A program made the position numbers and the translations under genes. 64,000 nucleotides of DNA from Sulfidibacterium sp964549335 (lineage in GTDB: Bacteria; Bacteroidota; Bacteroidia; Bacteroidales; F082): NCBI GenBank assembly GCA_964549335.1, contig CAZJUQ010000027.1, positions 1 through 64,000 on the forward strand, written 5' to 3'. This document shows, piece after piece, positions 34,019-43,118 of the stretch (its first letter is position 1; each line of letters opens with the position of its first letter). The notes beneath the pieces are model-generated. The model did no database searches, was not told the DNA's origin, and saw only the letters and a program-made list of their open reading frames with translations.

Positions 34019-36601
34019 ATGGAAGCAAATTTTTCGAGAAGGATGAATGATGTTTTCTCGTACAGTCGCGAGGAAGCTGTAAGGCTCGGTAACAACTATA
34101 TAGGATTGGAGCACTTTTTACTGGGAATATTGCGCGATGGCGAGGGGTTGGCGGTTCAGATATTGATGTATTTCGGTGTTGACCTGAAAGAGTTGAAAAA
34201 AAGTATAGAAAAGGCGATACGAAATCCCGAAGGTGTTTCGGTGGAGATGGAAAATATACCATTGGTAAAACAAGCCGAAAGAGCTCTGAAAATTACTAAG
34301 TTGGAAGCGCGCCTGTTTAAAAGCGACGTTATTGATACCGAGCACATGCTTTTGGCAATACTAAAAGACGACAACAATTTGGTGACCAACAAACTGAAAA
34401 GCTACGGGATAAACTATAAACTTGTAAAAGACGAGATTTTATCCATAAAAAAAGAGAATAGCGGGGGCAAAATAATAGAGTTGCCAACCAACGAATTTCC
34501 CGGCGAAACCGACGAGCCTGCCGGGGAGCGTCCGCGTACGGGACGTTCGAAAAAGACGGGGGATCCCAAATCGAGCACTCCCGTTCTTGATAATTTCGGG
34601 CGCGATTTGACAAAACTTGCCGAGGAAGACCGTCTCGACCCCATTGTGGGACGTGAAAAAGAACTTGAGCGTATTGCACAAATATTATCGAGGCGCAAAA
34701 AAAACAATCCTATTTTGATTGGTGAACCGGGAGTTGGGAAATCGGCAATTGCTGAGGGGTTGGCTCTGCGTATCGTTCAAAGAAAGGTGTCGAGGGCACT
34801 TTTCAACAAAAGGATAATAACCCTTGACCTGGCTTCCATTGTTGCCGGAACAAAGTACCGTGGACAATTTGAGGAGCGCATGAAAGCGGTTTTGAACGAG
34901 CTTACAAAAAATCCGGATATAATCCTTTTTATCGATGAAATTCATACGATTGTGGGGGCGGGAAACGCTTCGGGAAGCCTTGATGCTTCAAATATGTTCA
35001 AACCGGCTTTGGCTCGCGGCGAACTGCAATGTATAGGCGCCACAACACTTGATGAGTATCGTCAATATATTGAAAAGGACGGAGCTTTGGAACGGAGGTT
35101 TCAAAAGGTTTTGGTTGACCCGACAACACCCGAAGAAACGGTGCATATTCTCGAAAATATTAAGGAAAAATACGAAGATCATCATTTGGTAAAATATACC
35201 GATGAGGCTCTAAAAGCTTGTGTGAATCTTACAAACAGATATATTTCGGACAGATATCTTCCCGATAAAGCAATTGATGCCCTCGATGAAGCAGGAGCAC
35301 GTGTGCATATAAACAACATTCACGTTCCGGCCGAGATAATAAATCTTGAAAATTCAATTAAAGAGATACGGGATAAAAAGACACAAGCCATAAACAGTCA
35401 GAAATTTGAAGAAGCAGCCCAATTCAGAGATATAGAAAGACGTTATATTGACGAACTGGAAAGAGCAAAAAAACGGTGGGAAGCCGATTCGCGAATACAC
35501 CGCGAAACCGTTACCGAAGAGAATGTTGCCGAAGTTGTGGCGATGATGACCGGTATTCCGTTGACAAACATTGCCCAAAGCGAAAGTCAGAGGCTGATAA
35601 ATATGGAACCCGAACTCCAAAAGGTGGTTATAGGTCAAGAGGATGCCATCAAAAAAATTGTAAAAGCCATAAGGAGAAACCGCGCCGGGCTGAAAGACCC
35701 CAAAAAGCCTATAGGTTCTTTTATTTTCCTTGGGCCCACAGGAGTGGGAAAGACATATCTTGCCAAAATGCTTGCCAAATACATGTTCGACTCGGAAGAT
35801 GCTTTGATAAGGATAGATATGAGTGAATATATGGAGAAATTTGCCGTGTCGCGTCTTGTGGGAGCGCCTCCCGGATATGTTGGGTACGAAGAGGGCGGAC
35901 AGCTTACCGAAAAGGTACGGCGTAAACCCTATTCCATTGTTTTGCTCGACGAAATAGAAAAAGCACATCCCGATGTTTTTCATCTTTTGTTACAGGTGCT
36001 TGACGACGGACAACTTACCGATAGTTTGGGGCGAAGAGTGGATTTTAAAAACACAATAATCATAATGACATCCAATATCGGTTCCCGTCAACTTAAAGAT
36101 TTTGGCCAAGGTGTTGGGTTTTCCACACAGGCAAAGCGTGAATCGAGAGCCAGCCATGCCCACGGCGTGATAGAAAACGCCTTGAAACGTGCTTTTGCAC
36201 CGGAGTTCTTAAACCGTATTGACGATGTTGTTATTTTCGAATCGCTCGAAAGAGAAGAGATTCATAAAATAATCGATATCGAACTGAAAAACCTGTATGA
36301 TAGAATTACGGGTATGGGTTACTCAATAAAAGTTACCGAAAAGGCAAAGGATTTTCTTATTGAAAAGGGTTGGGATGCGCAGTTTGGCGCACGTCCGCTA
36401 AAACGCGCAATTCAAAAGTACATAGAAGATCCTTTGGCTGAGGAGATTATCAAATCTAATTTGAATGCGGGCGATAAAATTACCGTCGATTTCGATGCGA
36501 AAAAAGATGATGTTAAAGTGAAGGTGACAAAAGCGGGAAAAAGAACCTCGAAACCCAAAAAACAAAAGGACACCAATGAGGGTGGCGAGAAATACAATTA
36601 G
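34019..36601 (+). CDS. clpC: ATP-dependent Clp protease ATP-binding subunit ClpC
   Basis: 860 residues with the full ClpC layout. Two N-terminal Clp repeats occupy about 1-145. The first AAA+ domain has Walker A GEPGVGKS (235-242) and Walker B ILFIDEIHT. A UVR-type coiled segment follows (KFEEAAQFRDIERRY, about 462-476). The second AAA+ domain has Walker A GPTGVGKT (about 572-579) and IVLLDEIEKAHPDV. The C-terminal D2-small domain reads GWDAQFGARPLKRAIQKYIEDPLAEEI. ClpC unfolds proteins for ClpP and takes part in stress protein turnover. An HSP-type CIRCE element was looked for upstream and not found; the GTTAAC palindromes are the only visible candidate operator. Confidence 0.97.
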   Translation: MEANFSRRMNDVFSYSREEAVRLGNNYIGLEHFLLGILRDGEGLAVQILMYFGVDLKELKKSIEKAIRNPEGVSVEMENIPLVKQAERALKITKLEARLFKSDVIDTEHMLLAILKDDNNLVTNKLKSYGINYKLVKDEILSIKKENSGGKIIELPTNEFPGETDEPAGERPRTGRSKKTGDPKSSTPVLDNFGRDLTKLAEEDRLDPIVGREKELERIAQILSRRKKNNPILIGEPGVGKSAIAEGLALRIVQRKVSRALFNKRIITLDLASIVAGTKYRGQFEERMKAVLNELTKNPDIILFIDEIHTIVGAGNASGSLDASNMFKPALARGELQCIGATTLDEYRQYIEKDGALERRFQKVLVDPTTPEETVHILENIKEKYEDHHLVKYTDEALKACVNLTNRYISDRYLPDKAIDALDEAGARVHINNIHVPAEIINLENSIKEIRDKKTQAINSQKFEEAAQFRDIERRYIDELERAKKRWEADSRIHRETVTEENVAEVVAMMTGIPLTNIAQSESQRLINMEPELQKVVIGQEDAIKKIVKAIRRNRAGLKDPKKPIGSFIFLGPTGVGKTYLAKMLAKYMFDSEDALIRIDMSEYMEKFAVSRLVGAPPGYVGYEEGGQLTEKVRRKPYSIVLLDEIEKAHPDVFHLLLQVLDDGQLTDSLGRRVDFKNTIIIMTSNIGSRQLKDFGQGVGFSTQAKRESRASHAHGVIENALKRAFAPEFLNRIDDVVIFESLEREEIHKIIDIELKNLYDRITGMGYSIKVTEKAKDFLIEKGWDAQFGARPLKRAIQKYIEDPLAEEIIKSNLNAGDKITVDFDAKKDDVKVKVTKAGKRTSKPKKQKDTNEGGEKYN

Positions 36602-36646
36602 CCTGTCCCGCCCTTCTGTTTTTAAGTAACAAAATATACTCTGTTT

Positions 36647-36689
36647 GCCTTGTAAACCGGAAAGCGATTTGCTTTTTGGTTAACAAGGC
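36647..36689. terminator. Long hairpin between converging clpC and Dabb genes
   Basis: A 19-bp stem (36647-36665 with 36671-36689, arms starting GCCTTGT and ending ACAAGGC) has one mismatch and two G-T wobble pairs around a GATTT loop. It lies between the two converging stop codons. There is no T-run, so it may be a bidirectional terminator, a transcript-stabilising stem or a remnant of a mobile repeat. Confidence 0.5.
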
Positions 36690-36775
36690 TTGTTATACGG
36701 AAGCAAAGATGCCGCCGTTTATACTATGTGTTTTTCTTATCCCTCCTTCTGATGCCGTGAAGAAATGGAAATATC

Positions 36776-37162
36776 CTATTTTTCGATTTCGTAATTGAAT
36801 CTTGTAATTTTCGAAATCAACGGTAATATTGCAGCTTTCAATTTTTTATGTGCGGGATGTTCTTCGTACATGGTCATGTTAAGTTCCGATTTGAAAATTA
36901 TATTGAGGCAATAGTCGTATTCGTCCGATTCGCCTGGTAGTCCCATTCGTTTTCCCCATTCAAGTTTGTGAATTGCTTTTATTTCGTTCTTCATTTTCAT
37001 GACAAGTGTATCGATACGGGCTATTTGTTGCGGTGTTGTATTCTCTTTGAATTTTACCAAAACCAAATGTCTTATTCCTTTTACTTTTTTTGCAGGTTGG
37101 TTTGCAATTGTCATTCCGGTTGCCGTAAATACCAATGCCAAAATAATTAATAACTTTTTCAT
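36776..37162 (-). CDS. Exported Dabb-family (stress-responsive alpha/beta barrel) protein
   Basis: 128 residues from the ATG at 37162; the frame is open a little further upstream but only this start gives a normal signal peptide (MKKLLIILALVF ... ANQ). The mature domain is a Dabb ferredoxin-like fold: GIRHLVLVKFKENTTPQQI, then YDYCLNIIFKSELNMTMYEEHPAHKKL. Members form dimeric barrels; most are cytoplasmic, so export is a mild oddity shared with other Bacteroidetes versions. A TACTTTTG -7 box (37210-37203) lies upstream. Substrate unknown. Confidence 0.8.
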   Translation of the reverse strand: MKKLLIILALVFTATGMTIANQPAKKVKGIRHLVLVKFKENTTPQQIARIDTLVMKMKNEIKAIHKLEWGKRMGLPGESDEYDYCLNIIFKSELNMTMYEEHPAHKKLKAAILPLISKITRFNYEIEK

Positions 37163-37311
37163 AACTATAATTTTAAACGTTAACACTCTTTTTCAGAAAA
37201 ATCAAAAGTAATACATTTTTGTTCCCGACAGTAAAAGCGGCATAATAAAACACAATGCGGCAAAGAAAAAGCTCCGTAAAAGAAAGGTTAGGATTTTAAT
37301 GCCCGGCGGAG

Positions 37312-38394
37312 TTATTTGTACACCTTTAATTTGTCAAGTGCTTTTTGATATTTGCGGGCATTTTTCTGATGTTGTCTGTTTGTACGTGCAAACACGTGAT
37401 AACCCGACATATCGTCTTTGGCGCAGAAGAACAGATAATTTTCCTTATCGGGATTCAATACTGCATCGATGGAAGATATTGACGGAATGCATATTGGGCC
37501 CGGAGGTAATCCGCCGTATTTGTATGTATTGTATGGCGAGTTAAACTTTTTGTATTCGTTAAGAACCCTGTGGATAGTAAAATCGCCAATGGCATATACG
37601 ACTGTAGGGTCGGCTTGCAAACGCCACCCCTTTTTCAGTCTGTTAAGGTAAACAGCGGCAATTTTTGGTTTTTCGCTGTTTTTATTGGTCTCTTTTTCGA
37701 CGATGGAGGCAAGAATAACAACTTGAGTTGGGGTGAGTCCCAGAGAATCGGCTTTTTTTCTCCGGTCTTTATTCCAAAATTTCAAATATTCTTGATACAT
37801 ACGGCTAACAAATCCGTCGGCGGTGGTATTCCAATACATTTGATAAGTGTTAGGTATAAAAATGGTTGCCGCTGTCCGCGGAGTTACACCCATCATACCT
37901 ACATAAACCGAATCGTTCAGAAGTTTCACTATGGAAACAGAGTCGGCTTCTATCTGTTTTGATACCTTTCCGGCAAGCTGGTATATATCTCTTACATTAT
38001 TAAAAATCACGTTAACCGGAGTTTGTTTTCCAATCCTGAAAAGGTCAACCAGTTCGTTGTTGTTCATTCCGTTGGTAATGACATATCTGCCGGGTTTCAA
38101 TAATTTCGGTAATTTTTTCTGTTTGGCCCACCATTCAAAGTTTTTACGGTGTATTATCAGTCCGTTTTTATAGAGTCTTGTTTTCAGTGTATCGAAATTG
38201 GCGTTTGAAGGTACATAAACGGAAACGGGTTTTCCATCGGGCGTCCATGTATTAGGTTTCATAACAACGGTATAGAGCCAATATCCCGTGCCGAACGCGA
38301 TAAGCAACATCAAAAACAACACCGAAAAAATAATTCGTCTAACCTTATTTTTTCTTCGTCTCGGAGCACCGTATTTCGAATAATAATATGCCAT
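37312..38394 (-). CDS. mltG: Endolytic murein transglycosylase MltG
   Basis: 360 residues. A basic N-terminus and one membrane segment (about 20-44) anchor the protein. A LysM-like region is followed by the YceG/MltG domain, with the catalytic glutamate in ILASIVEKET (first Glu about 233) and the family strand AAVYLNRLKKGWRLQADPTVVYA. The C-terminal SPYNTYKYGGLPPGPICIPS segment is also diagnostic. It cuts nascent peptidoglycan strands to set their length. It begins 3 bp after the stop of the GNAT gene, so the two form an operon. Confidence 0.95.
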   Translation of the reverse strand: MAYYYSKYGAPRRRKNKVRRIIFSVLFLMLLIAFGTGYWLYTVVMKPNTWTPDGKPVSVYVPSNANFDTLKTRLYKNGLIIHRKNFEWWAKQKKLPKLLKPGRYVITNGMNNNELVDLFRIGKQTPVNVIFNNVRDIYQLAGKVSKQIEADSVSIVKLLNDSVYVGMMGVTPRTAATIFIPNTYQMYWNTTADGFVSRMYQEYLKFWNKDRRKKADSLGLTPTQVVILASIVEKETNKNSEKPKIAAVYLNRLKKGWRLQADPTVVYAIGDFTIHRVLNEYKKFNSPYNTYKYGGLPPGPICIPSISSIDAVLNPDKENYLFFCAKDDMSGYHVFARTNRQHQKNARKYQKALDKLKVYK

Positions 38395-38397
38395 AAA

Positions 38398-38922
38398 TTA
38401 TTTTTTTTCGTTAATTAACTGTAAAAACCATTCGTCAACGAAGTTCCCGTTAATGAACAACCAATCTTTTTTCAAACCGGTTTTTTTGAATCCGGCATTT
38501 TCAAAAAGGTGTAAACTTGCTGTGTTATCTGCTTGTATGTTGCAAAAGAGCTGATGTAACTGTAAAATTCCGAAAGAGTGGTTTATCAACAGTTTGAGTG
38601 ATGATTTGCCCAATCCCTTTTTTCTGAATTTTTCTTCGATTATTATTCCTACTCCTGCTCGTTTGTGTAAAGGTTCAAAATCGAATAAATCTATAATTCC
38701 GGCGGGTTTGTTTTCGGTCTCAATAATGAACCTTGCCTGTTTTTGCGAAAATATATCCTTGTCGTTCAAAAGGATGTACTGTTCCAAATCGAAACGGGAA
38801 AATGGAAGCAGGGTTCCGCTCAAGTGCCACCACTCCACCTTGTTTTCGACCGAAAACAGAAAGTTCAGATCTCCGGGTTCGGGTGCACGCAAAACAATTT
38901 TCCCGTCGGTTATCATATACAT
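38398..38922 (-). CDS. GNAT-family N-acetyltransferase
   Basis: 174 residues, the usual single GNAT domain. The acetyl-CoA-binding region is visible as VGIIIEEKFRKKGLGKSSLK (the R/Q-x2-G-x-G/A type loop), preceded by AGIIDLFDFEP and followed by CNIQADNTASLHLFENAGFK. This is closest in feel to the RimJ/RimL or SpeG-like group that acetylates small amines or protein N-termini, but the substrate cannot be told. Two start codons, at 38922 and 38916, are both possible. A -7 box (TAATTTTG, 38944-38937) lies just upstream. Confidence 0.85.
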   Translation of the reverse strand: MYMITDGKIVLRAPEPGDLNFLFSVENKVEWWHLSGTLLPFSRFDLEQYILLNDKDIFSQKQARFIIETENKPAGIIDLFDFEPLHKRAGVGIIIEEKFRKKGLGKSSLKLLINHSFGILQLHQLFCNIQADNTASLHLFENAGFKKTGLKKDWLFINGNFVDEWFLQLINEKK

Positions 38923-38936
38923 TACATTTACGGATA

Positions 38937-38944
38937 CAAAATTA
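38937..38944 (-). promoter_or_regulatory. Candidate -7 box for the GNAT-mltG operon
   Basis: CAAAATTA reads TAATTTTG on the minus strand, 14 bp upstream of the first GNAT start codon. No good -33 box was found. Confidence 0.4.
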
Positions 38945-39067
38945 AATATTTTCCCGTCTTTTTGCAGAAAATGTTAAAAAAAAGGTATGGGAAAACCGAT
39001 TTAAAACGGGAAAATCGTTTCGTTTTTGGAAAAACGAGATGTTTCAATAAAAGAGGGTTACCGGTTT

Positions 39068-40507
39068 TTATTTGGAAATTTTATCTTTTACAAATTGATA
39101 AAAAAGTCTTGTTCCAACACCGGTGCCTCCTTTGCCCCTGTAGCTGTCGCGTTTTTCCAGGAAAGAAGGTGCCGCAATGTCGAGATGTATATAAGGGTAG
39201 CCGGTAAAATGCTCCAAAAATTTTCCTGCTGTTATTGCACCTGCATTTACCCCCCCGATATTTTTCAAATCGGCAACATTTGATTTCAGTTGTTCTTTGT
39301 ATTCGTCCCAAAAGGGGAATTCCACAATACGTTCGTGAACTTTATCTCCCGATTTTTTCAAAAGGGTAAAATCTTCTTCTGCCTTGGCTTTCATACCTAC
39401 TATTGCCTGAGGACCTATTGCGCGTGCTGCTGCACCTGTAAGTGTGGCAATATCAATGACGAGTTCGGGTTCGTATTTCTTGGCATAACTTAATGCATCT
39501 GCCAGAATCATTCTTCCTTCGGCATCGGTATTTAATACTTCCACCGTTGATCCGTCGTACATGGTAACAATATCACCGGGAGCATATGCATTTCCGTCGG
39601 GGCGGTTGTCGGTTGCCGGAATTAAACCTATCACATGGTACGGCAGTTGCGCTTTTGCTATGGCGTAAAGTGATGTTGCAACAGCTGCGGCACCCGCCAT
39701 ATCCGATTTCATGGTATCCATAAAGTTGGTCGGTTTTAAACTTAAACCGCCTGTATCATAAACAACTCCTTTACCCACAAATACCAAAGGTTTGTTATTT
39801 ATGGCGTTTTCGGGTTTCCATTCGATAATGGTAAATGTTGGAGGCTCAATGCTACCTTTGTTGACGGCAAGCAATCCCCCCATTTTAAGGCTCTCTATTT
39901 TACGTTTGTTAAAAATTTCAACTTTTGCGCCTGTGTTTTTCAAAAGATTTTTAATCTCTTCGGCAAAAACCGTAGCCGTAAGGTATGAAACGGGTTCGTT
40001 TACCAAATCGCGTGCATTATAAACGGATTCGGCAACTATTCGCAATTCTTCAATATGCTCCTCCCCTATTCTGTTGTCGTATATTGATATCTCTTCGAGT
40101 GTATGTTTTGTTTCGGTATTTTTGCTTTTATACTTCAAGAAGCGATAGTTGCCCAATATTAAACCTTCGGCAAAAGCAAGTGTTTCATCTGTTTCGGCAT
40201 TAACCGGATAGATAACTATTTTTTCAATTTTATTTTTATTTGCAATCTCTTGAACCTTATCCCCGTTTTTTCTGTAGTTTTCCATACGTATTGCACGTGT
40301 TCCTTGAAAATCGCCGAAAACGACAAAAATATTATTCTTATAACGGTTTAATTCTATTGTATTATTTTGTTCTCTGTGACGGCGTTTTACATATTCTTTC
40401 TCTTTGGGGTTTAGAAATATTTTATCCAAATCCGATTTGTTCTTTACTAAATAAACCGTACTGGCTGCAGTAGGTTTTCTCAATGCTTTTCTAATAATTG
40501 TTTCCAT
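39068..40507 (-). CDS. pepA: Leucyl aminopeptidase (M17 family)
   Basis: 479 residues. The C-terminal catalytic domain of family M17 is complete: KGVVYDTGGLSLKP (metal and Lys ligand region), MKSDMAGAAAV, and the signature NTDAEGRMILADAL that carries the bimetal-binding Asp and Glu. The N-terminal 160 residues form the less conserved regulatory domain. The enzyme is a cytosolic hexamer that removes N-terminal residues from peptides using two divalent metals. A -7 box is present at 40535-40528. It diverges from the zinc-ribbon gene at 40603. Confidence 0.95.
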   Translation of the reverse strand: METIIRKALRKPTAASTVYLVKNKSDLDKIFLNPKEKEYVKRRHREQNNTIELNRYKNNIFVVFGDFQGTRAIRMENYRKNGDKVQEIANKNKIEKIVIYPVNAETDETLAFAEGLILGNYRFLKYKSKNTETKHTLEEISIYDNRIGEEHIEELRIVAESVYNARDLVNEPVSYLTATVFAEEIKNLLKNTGAKVEIFNKRKIESLKMGGLLAVNKGSIEPPTFTIIEWKPENAINNKPLVFVGKGVVYDTGGLSLKPTNFMDTMKSDMAGAAAVATSLYAIAKAQLPYHVIGLIPATDNRPDGNAYAPGDIVTMYDGSTVEVLNTDAEGRMILADALSYAKKYEPELVIDIATLTGAAARAIGPQAIVGMKAKAEEDFTLLKKSGDKVHERIVEFPFWDEYKEQLKSNVADLKNIGGVNAGAITAGKFLEHFTGYPYIHLDIAAPSFLEKRDSYRGKGGTGVGTRLFYQFVKDKISK

Positions 40508-40527
40508 ATCAATCTTATATTTTCAGA

Positions 40528-40535
40528 CAAAAATA
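40528..40535 (-). promoter_or_regulatory. Candidate -7 box for pepA
   Basis: CAAAAATA reads TATTTTTG on the minus strand, 20 bp upstream of the pepA ATG. No -33 box at the expected spacing. Confidence 0.4.
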
Positions 40536-40576
40536 AACAACTTAATTGCCCGTTTTTATTTTTTAAGGTTTTTTTA

Positions 40577-40584
40577 TATTTTTG
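40577..40584 (+). promoter_or_regulatory. Candidate -7 box for the zinc-ribbon gene
   Basis: TATTTTTG matches TAnnTTTG, 18 bp upstream of the ATG at 40603. It overlaps a possible TTG start at 40582, which supports the downstream ATG. Confidence 0.4.
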
Positions 40585-40602
40585 AGGAAATTATTGGGTG
40601 CC

Positions 40603-40956
40603 ATGGAACATTTTTGTCTTGAATGCGGTGCAAAATTGATTGGAAGAATTGATAAAAAATTTTGCTCCGACCAATGCAGAAACACTTATAATAACAGGCT
40701 AAACAAGGACGAGACGGCTTTTATGAAAAATGTCAACCGTATTTTGCGCAAAAACCGCAGAATACTCAAAGAGTTGAACCCAAACGGCAAATCAAAGGTA
40801 AAGAAACAAACCCTGCTTTCCAAAGGCTTTGTTTTCAAACATTTTACCCATGTTTATAAAAACAAAGAGGGCAAAGTATATTATTTCTGTTACGAATACG
40901 GTTACCTTCCGTTGGATAACGATTTTTTTGCCCTGGTAATAAACAAATCGTTATGA
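40603..40956 (+). CDS. Small zinc-ribbon protein (DUF2116-like N-terminus)
   Basis: 117 residues from the ATG at 40603, chosen because the -7 box at 40577-40584 overlaps the longer TTG-started frame. The N-terminus is a four-cysteine zinc ribbon of the form C-x2-C-x14-C-x3-C (CLECGAKL ... FCSDQCRN). A basic helix follows (NRILRKNRRILKEL), and the C-terminal half is aromatic (YYFCYEYGYLPL). This layout suggests nucleic-acid binding. It is a stand-alone gene and its function is unknown. Confidence 0.78.
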   Translation: MEHFCLECGAKLIGRIDKKFCSDQCRNTYNNRLNKDETAFMKNVNRILRKNRRILKELNPNGKSKVKKQTLLSKGFVFKHFTHVYKNKEGKVYYFCYEYGYLPLDNDFFALVINKSL

Positions 40957-41090
40957 TATTCCGGTTTTTAAGGTTTTTTGCCGTAACTTTAATACACCTT
41001 TTGTTTGGCAACTGTAAAATAGAACATATTCCTTCACTTAATTGTTTGTTCTCAGACAGTTTTATGCCGGCTGTATAAACCGGGGCAAAT

Positions 41091-41642
41091 CTAAATTTTC
41101 AACCTTTCTTTAAAGGGAAGAAAAGTCATAAAATCGGCATGATGAACAATATAAGCTTCGGTTGTTCTTTTAACCATATTACCTTCGCCAGCATGTGTTG
41201 CTATTATGTGGCAAACTTCTGCCGGAACTCCCGCTTCTTCGGCGAGGCTTACCCCCGAAAAGGGGTGGCGGAGATATTTTCCGTAATTTCCTTGTACAGC
41301 ATTTCCTTGCTCATCGAGTTCGTATTCAAGCAATTTGCCCACATCGGCAAGGATGGCGCCGGCTATTAAAACATCCATATTTACCCTAAGTTCACCGTGG
41401 TACATATCGTTGATTTTTTGACCGGCATCGCGGGCTATGTGTACAACGGAACGTTTATGGTCCATAAATGTCACTTTAAGACCGGGACCAACTAAAAGGG
41501 TAAAGGGTATTCTGTTGAGATCTTCCGGTGTCAGCACACTTCTTTCCAAAGCAAGTTCCCAGGTTTTAGCGGTCTTTTCGCGCAAATCTTCATCCGAAAT
41601 CCAATTCAATTCGGGCCACAATTCATAAACCTCGTTTTTCAT
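41091..41642 (-). CDS. HD-domain-like protein with altered HD doublet
   Basis: 183 residues. The layout fits the HD phosphohydrolase fold: an early His in SVVHIAR, a central helix AGAILADVGKLLEYE, then RHPFSGVSLAEEAG, ATHAGEG and VHHADF. In canonical HD enzymes the central motif is HD; here the His is Ala (codon GCC), while the Asp and the following G-K are kept. It may therefore bind metal differently, or the fold may be used for binding only. It lies behind the isocitrate dehydrogenase gene, but a strong terminator separates them. Substrate unknown; nucleotides are the usual guess. Confidence 0.7.
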   Translation of the reverse strand: MKNEVYELWPELNWISDEDLREKTAKTWELALERSVLTPEDLNRIPFTLLVGPGLKVTFMDHKRSVVHIARDAGQKINDMYHGELRVNMDVLIAGAILADVGKLLEYELDEQGNAVQGNYGKYLRHPFSGVSLAEEAGVPAEVCHIIATHAGEGNMVKRTTEAYIVHHADFMTFLPFKERLKI

Positions 41643-41661
41643 AATTATATTGATATTTTAA

Positions 41662-41690
41662 AAGAGGCTGTTTGTTAAAAACAGCCTCTT
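41662..41690 (-). terminator. Terminator between icd and the HD gene
   Basis: AAGAGGCTGTTT (41662-41673) pairs perfectly over 12 bp with AAACAGCCTCTT (41679-41690) around a GTTAA loop, followed on the minus strand by TTTT. It lies 26 bp after the stop of the icd-like gene. Confidence 0.75.
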
Positions 41691-41716
41691 AGAGTTTAAA
41701 AAACCGTTTATATTAA

Positions 41717-42916
41717 TTACAATTTTTCGATAATGGCATCAGCCATCTGCTTTGTTGAAGCGGCACCTTTGTCGATTACATCGGCGGTGCCCCGCATTTT
41801 CATCATATCGTAAGTACGAACTTTACCTTCGACAATAACGTCGGCAATTGCTTTGCGTATTTTTGCCGCAATATCTTTTTCATCAATAAAATCGAGCATC
41901 ATACAAGCAGATTCTATCATGGCAATAGGATTTACTATTGACACGGGGTAATCGGCATATTTGGGTGCCGAACCGTGAGTGGGTTCGAAAACACCTATTC
42001 CCGAATCGGGATTAAATTGTGCCGAGCATGCAAATCCCAAACCACCTATAAGTCCTGCAAAACCATCCGATACAATATCGCCGAACATATTGCCTGCTAC
42101 AATAACGCCGTAGTTTTCAGGGTTTTTTGTAAGCCACATCATTTGGGCATCGATATTTGTATTCCAAAGTTCTATATCAGGAAAATCGGCTTTTTGTATC
42201 TCTTGAGCCATTTTGTACATCATACCCGATGTTTCGCGAATAACATTTGGTTTTTCGCAAACGGTAACCGATTTGTAACCATATTCTTTGGCATGCTCGA
42301 ATGCTGCCCTCAAAATACGTTCGGTAGCTTTTTTTGTAAATATCCGGGTAGAAACCGAAATTTCATCTTTAGGAACATTTCCGAAGTTTTTTACAAATTT
42401 CGGGTGTGTCATCAGTGCGTCGTAAACTTTTTCGGGAGGATTCGACCATTCTACGCCGCCATACAGTCCTTCGGTATTTTGACGGAAAATTACCACATCA
42501 ACCTCAGGCTCTTCTATTCCGCCGTCGGCACCTCTGCGTATAAAATTAAGAGGATTGCCTTTGTATGTATGACATGGGCGCATACAAATATCGAGGTTAA
42601 AATGCTGACGCAGCCCTACTATGGGCGATGAATATACAAAACCTTTGTCGCGAAGTGCAGGCGATAGTTCTTCGGCAGCGGCATCTTTGGGTTTCGACGT
42701 GATGGCTCCGAAAAGAGCTATTTTGTGTTCTTCCAATAATTTGATGGTGCGTTCGGGTAAGGGATTACCTTCCGTTTTCCAAAATTCCCATCCGATATCT
42801 CCTTCCACATAATCGGCATCAAAACCTGCCGCTTCGAGTACTCTTAACGTCTCTTCCAAAACGGCACGACCGATTCCGTCGCCGGGAAGGGTAACAATTG
42901 TTCTTTTTTTCGACAT
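41717..42916 (-). CDS. icd: Isocitrate dehydrogenase family protein, probably NAD-dependent
   Basis: 399 residues. It belongs to the isocitrate/isopropylmalate dehydrogenase family. N-terminal VTLPGDGIG begins the dinucleotide fold; FRQNTEGLYGGVEW and STRIFTKKATERI hold substrate-binding Arg and Tyr-region residues; NIDAQMMWL and GNMFGDIVSDGFAGLIGGLG carry the metal-binding aspartates; and the cofactor loop reads PTHGSAPKYAD, a form found in NAD-linked enzymes. It should oxidise isocitrate to 2-oxoglutarate in the TCA cycle. Isopropylmalate or homoisocitrate dehydrogenase is less likely given the substrate-loop sequence. No good -7 box was found upstream. Confidence 0.85.
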   Translation of the reverse strand: MSKKRTIVTLPGDGIGRAVLEETLRVLEAAGFDADYVEGDIGWEFWKTEGNPLPERTIKLLEEHKIALFGAITSKPKDAAAEELSPALRDKGFVYSSPIVGLRQHFNLDICMRPCHTYKGNPLNFIRRGADGGIEEPEVDVVIFRQNTEGLYGGVEWSNPPEKVYDALMTHPKFVKNFGNVPKDEISVSTRIFTKKATERILRAAFEHAKEYGYKSVTVCEKPNVIRETSGMMYKMAQEIQKADFPDIELWNTNIDAQMMWLTKNPENYGVIVAGNMFGDIVSDGFAGLIGGLGFACSAQFNPDSGIGVFEPTHGSAPKYADYPVSIVNPIAMIESACMMLDFIDEKDIAAKIRKAIADVIVEGKVRTYDMMKMRGTADVIDKGAASTKQMADAIIEKL

Positions 42917-43077
42917 ATTAATAAGCTGTTTTGTTCATTAATAATTTAATTACTCTTTTTTTAAAAGAAGCGGTAAAAATACAAAAGCCTGTTAATTGGG
43001 ATAATTTTTTTTCCGGATAAATTTTATTTTTTTTTACAAAAATTCAACAACACGGGTTATTTTTGAACACCAATTCA

Positions 43078-43085
43078 TATCTTTG
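43078..43085 (+). promoter_or_regulatory. Candidate -7 box for hpt-adk
   Basis: TATCTTTG matches TAnnTTTG, 33 bp upstream of the hpt ATG. TTTG at 43062-43065 is closer than the usual 19 bp, so the -33 assignment is uncertain. Confidence 0.45.
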
Positions 43086-43118
43086 TTGCTTTTTTAATTT
43101 CAATATTTAATACTTTTT

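Noticed and set aside
35354..35983. 209-residue open frame antisense to clpC
   Set aside because: Complete overlap with a conserved AAA+ domain and no recognisable motif; a shadow frame.
39020..39037. TCGTTTTT/AAAAACGA inverted repeat after pepA
   Set aside because: The arms are 8 bp but the loop would be two bases and the stem AT-rich; too weak to call as a terminator.
41975..42631. 218-residue open frame antisense to the icd-like gene
   Set aside because: Composition rich in Cys, His and Phe and full overlap with a conserved enzyme gene; not a real gene.
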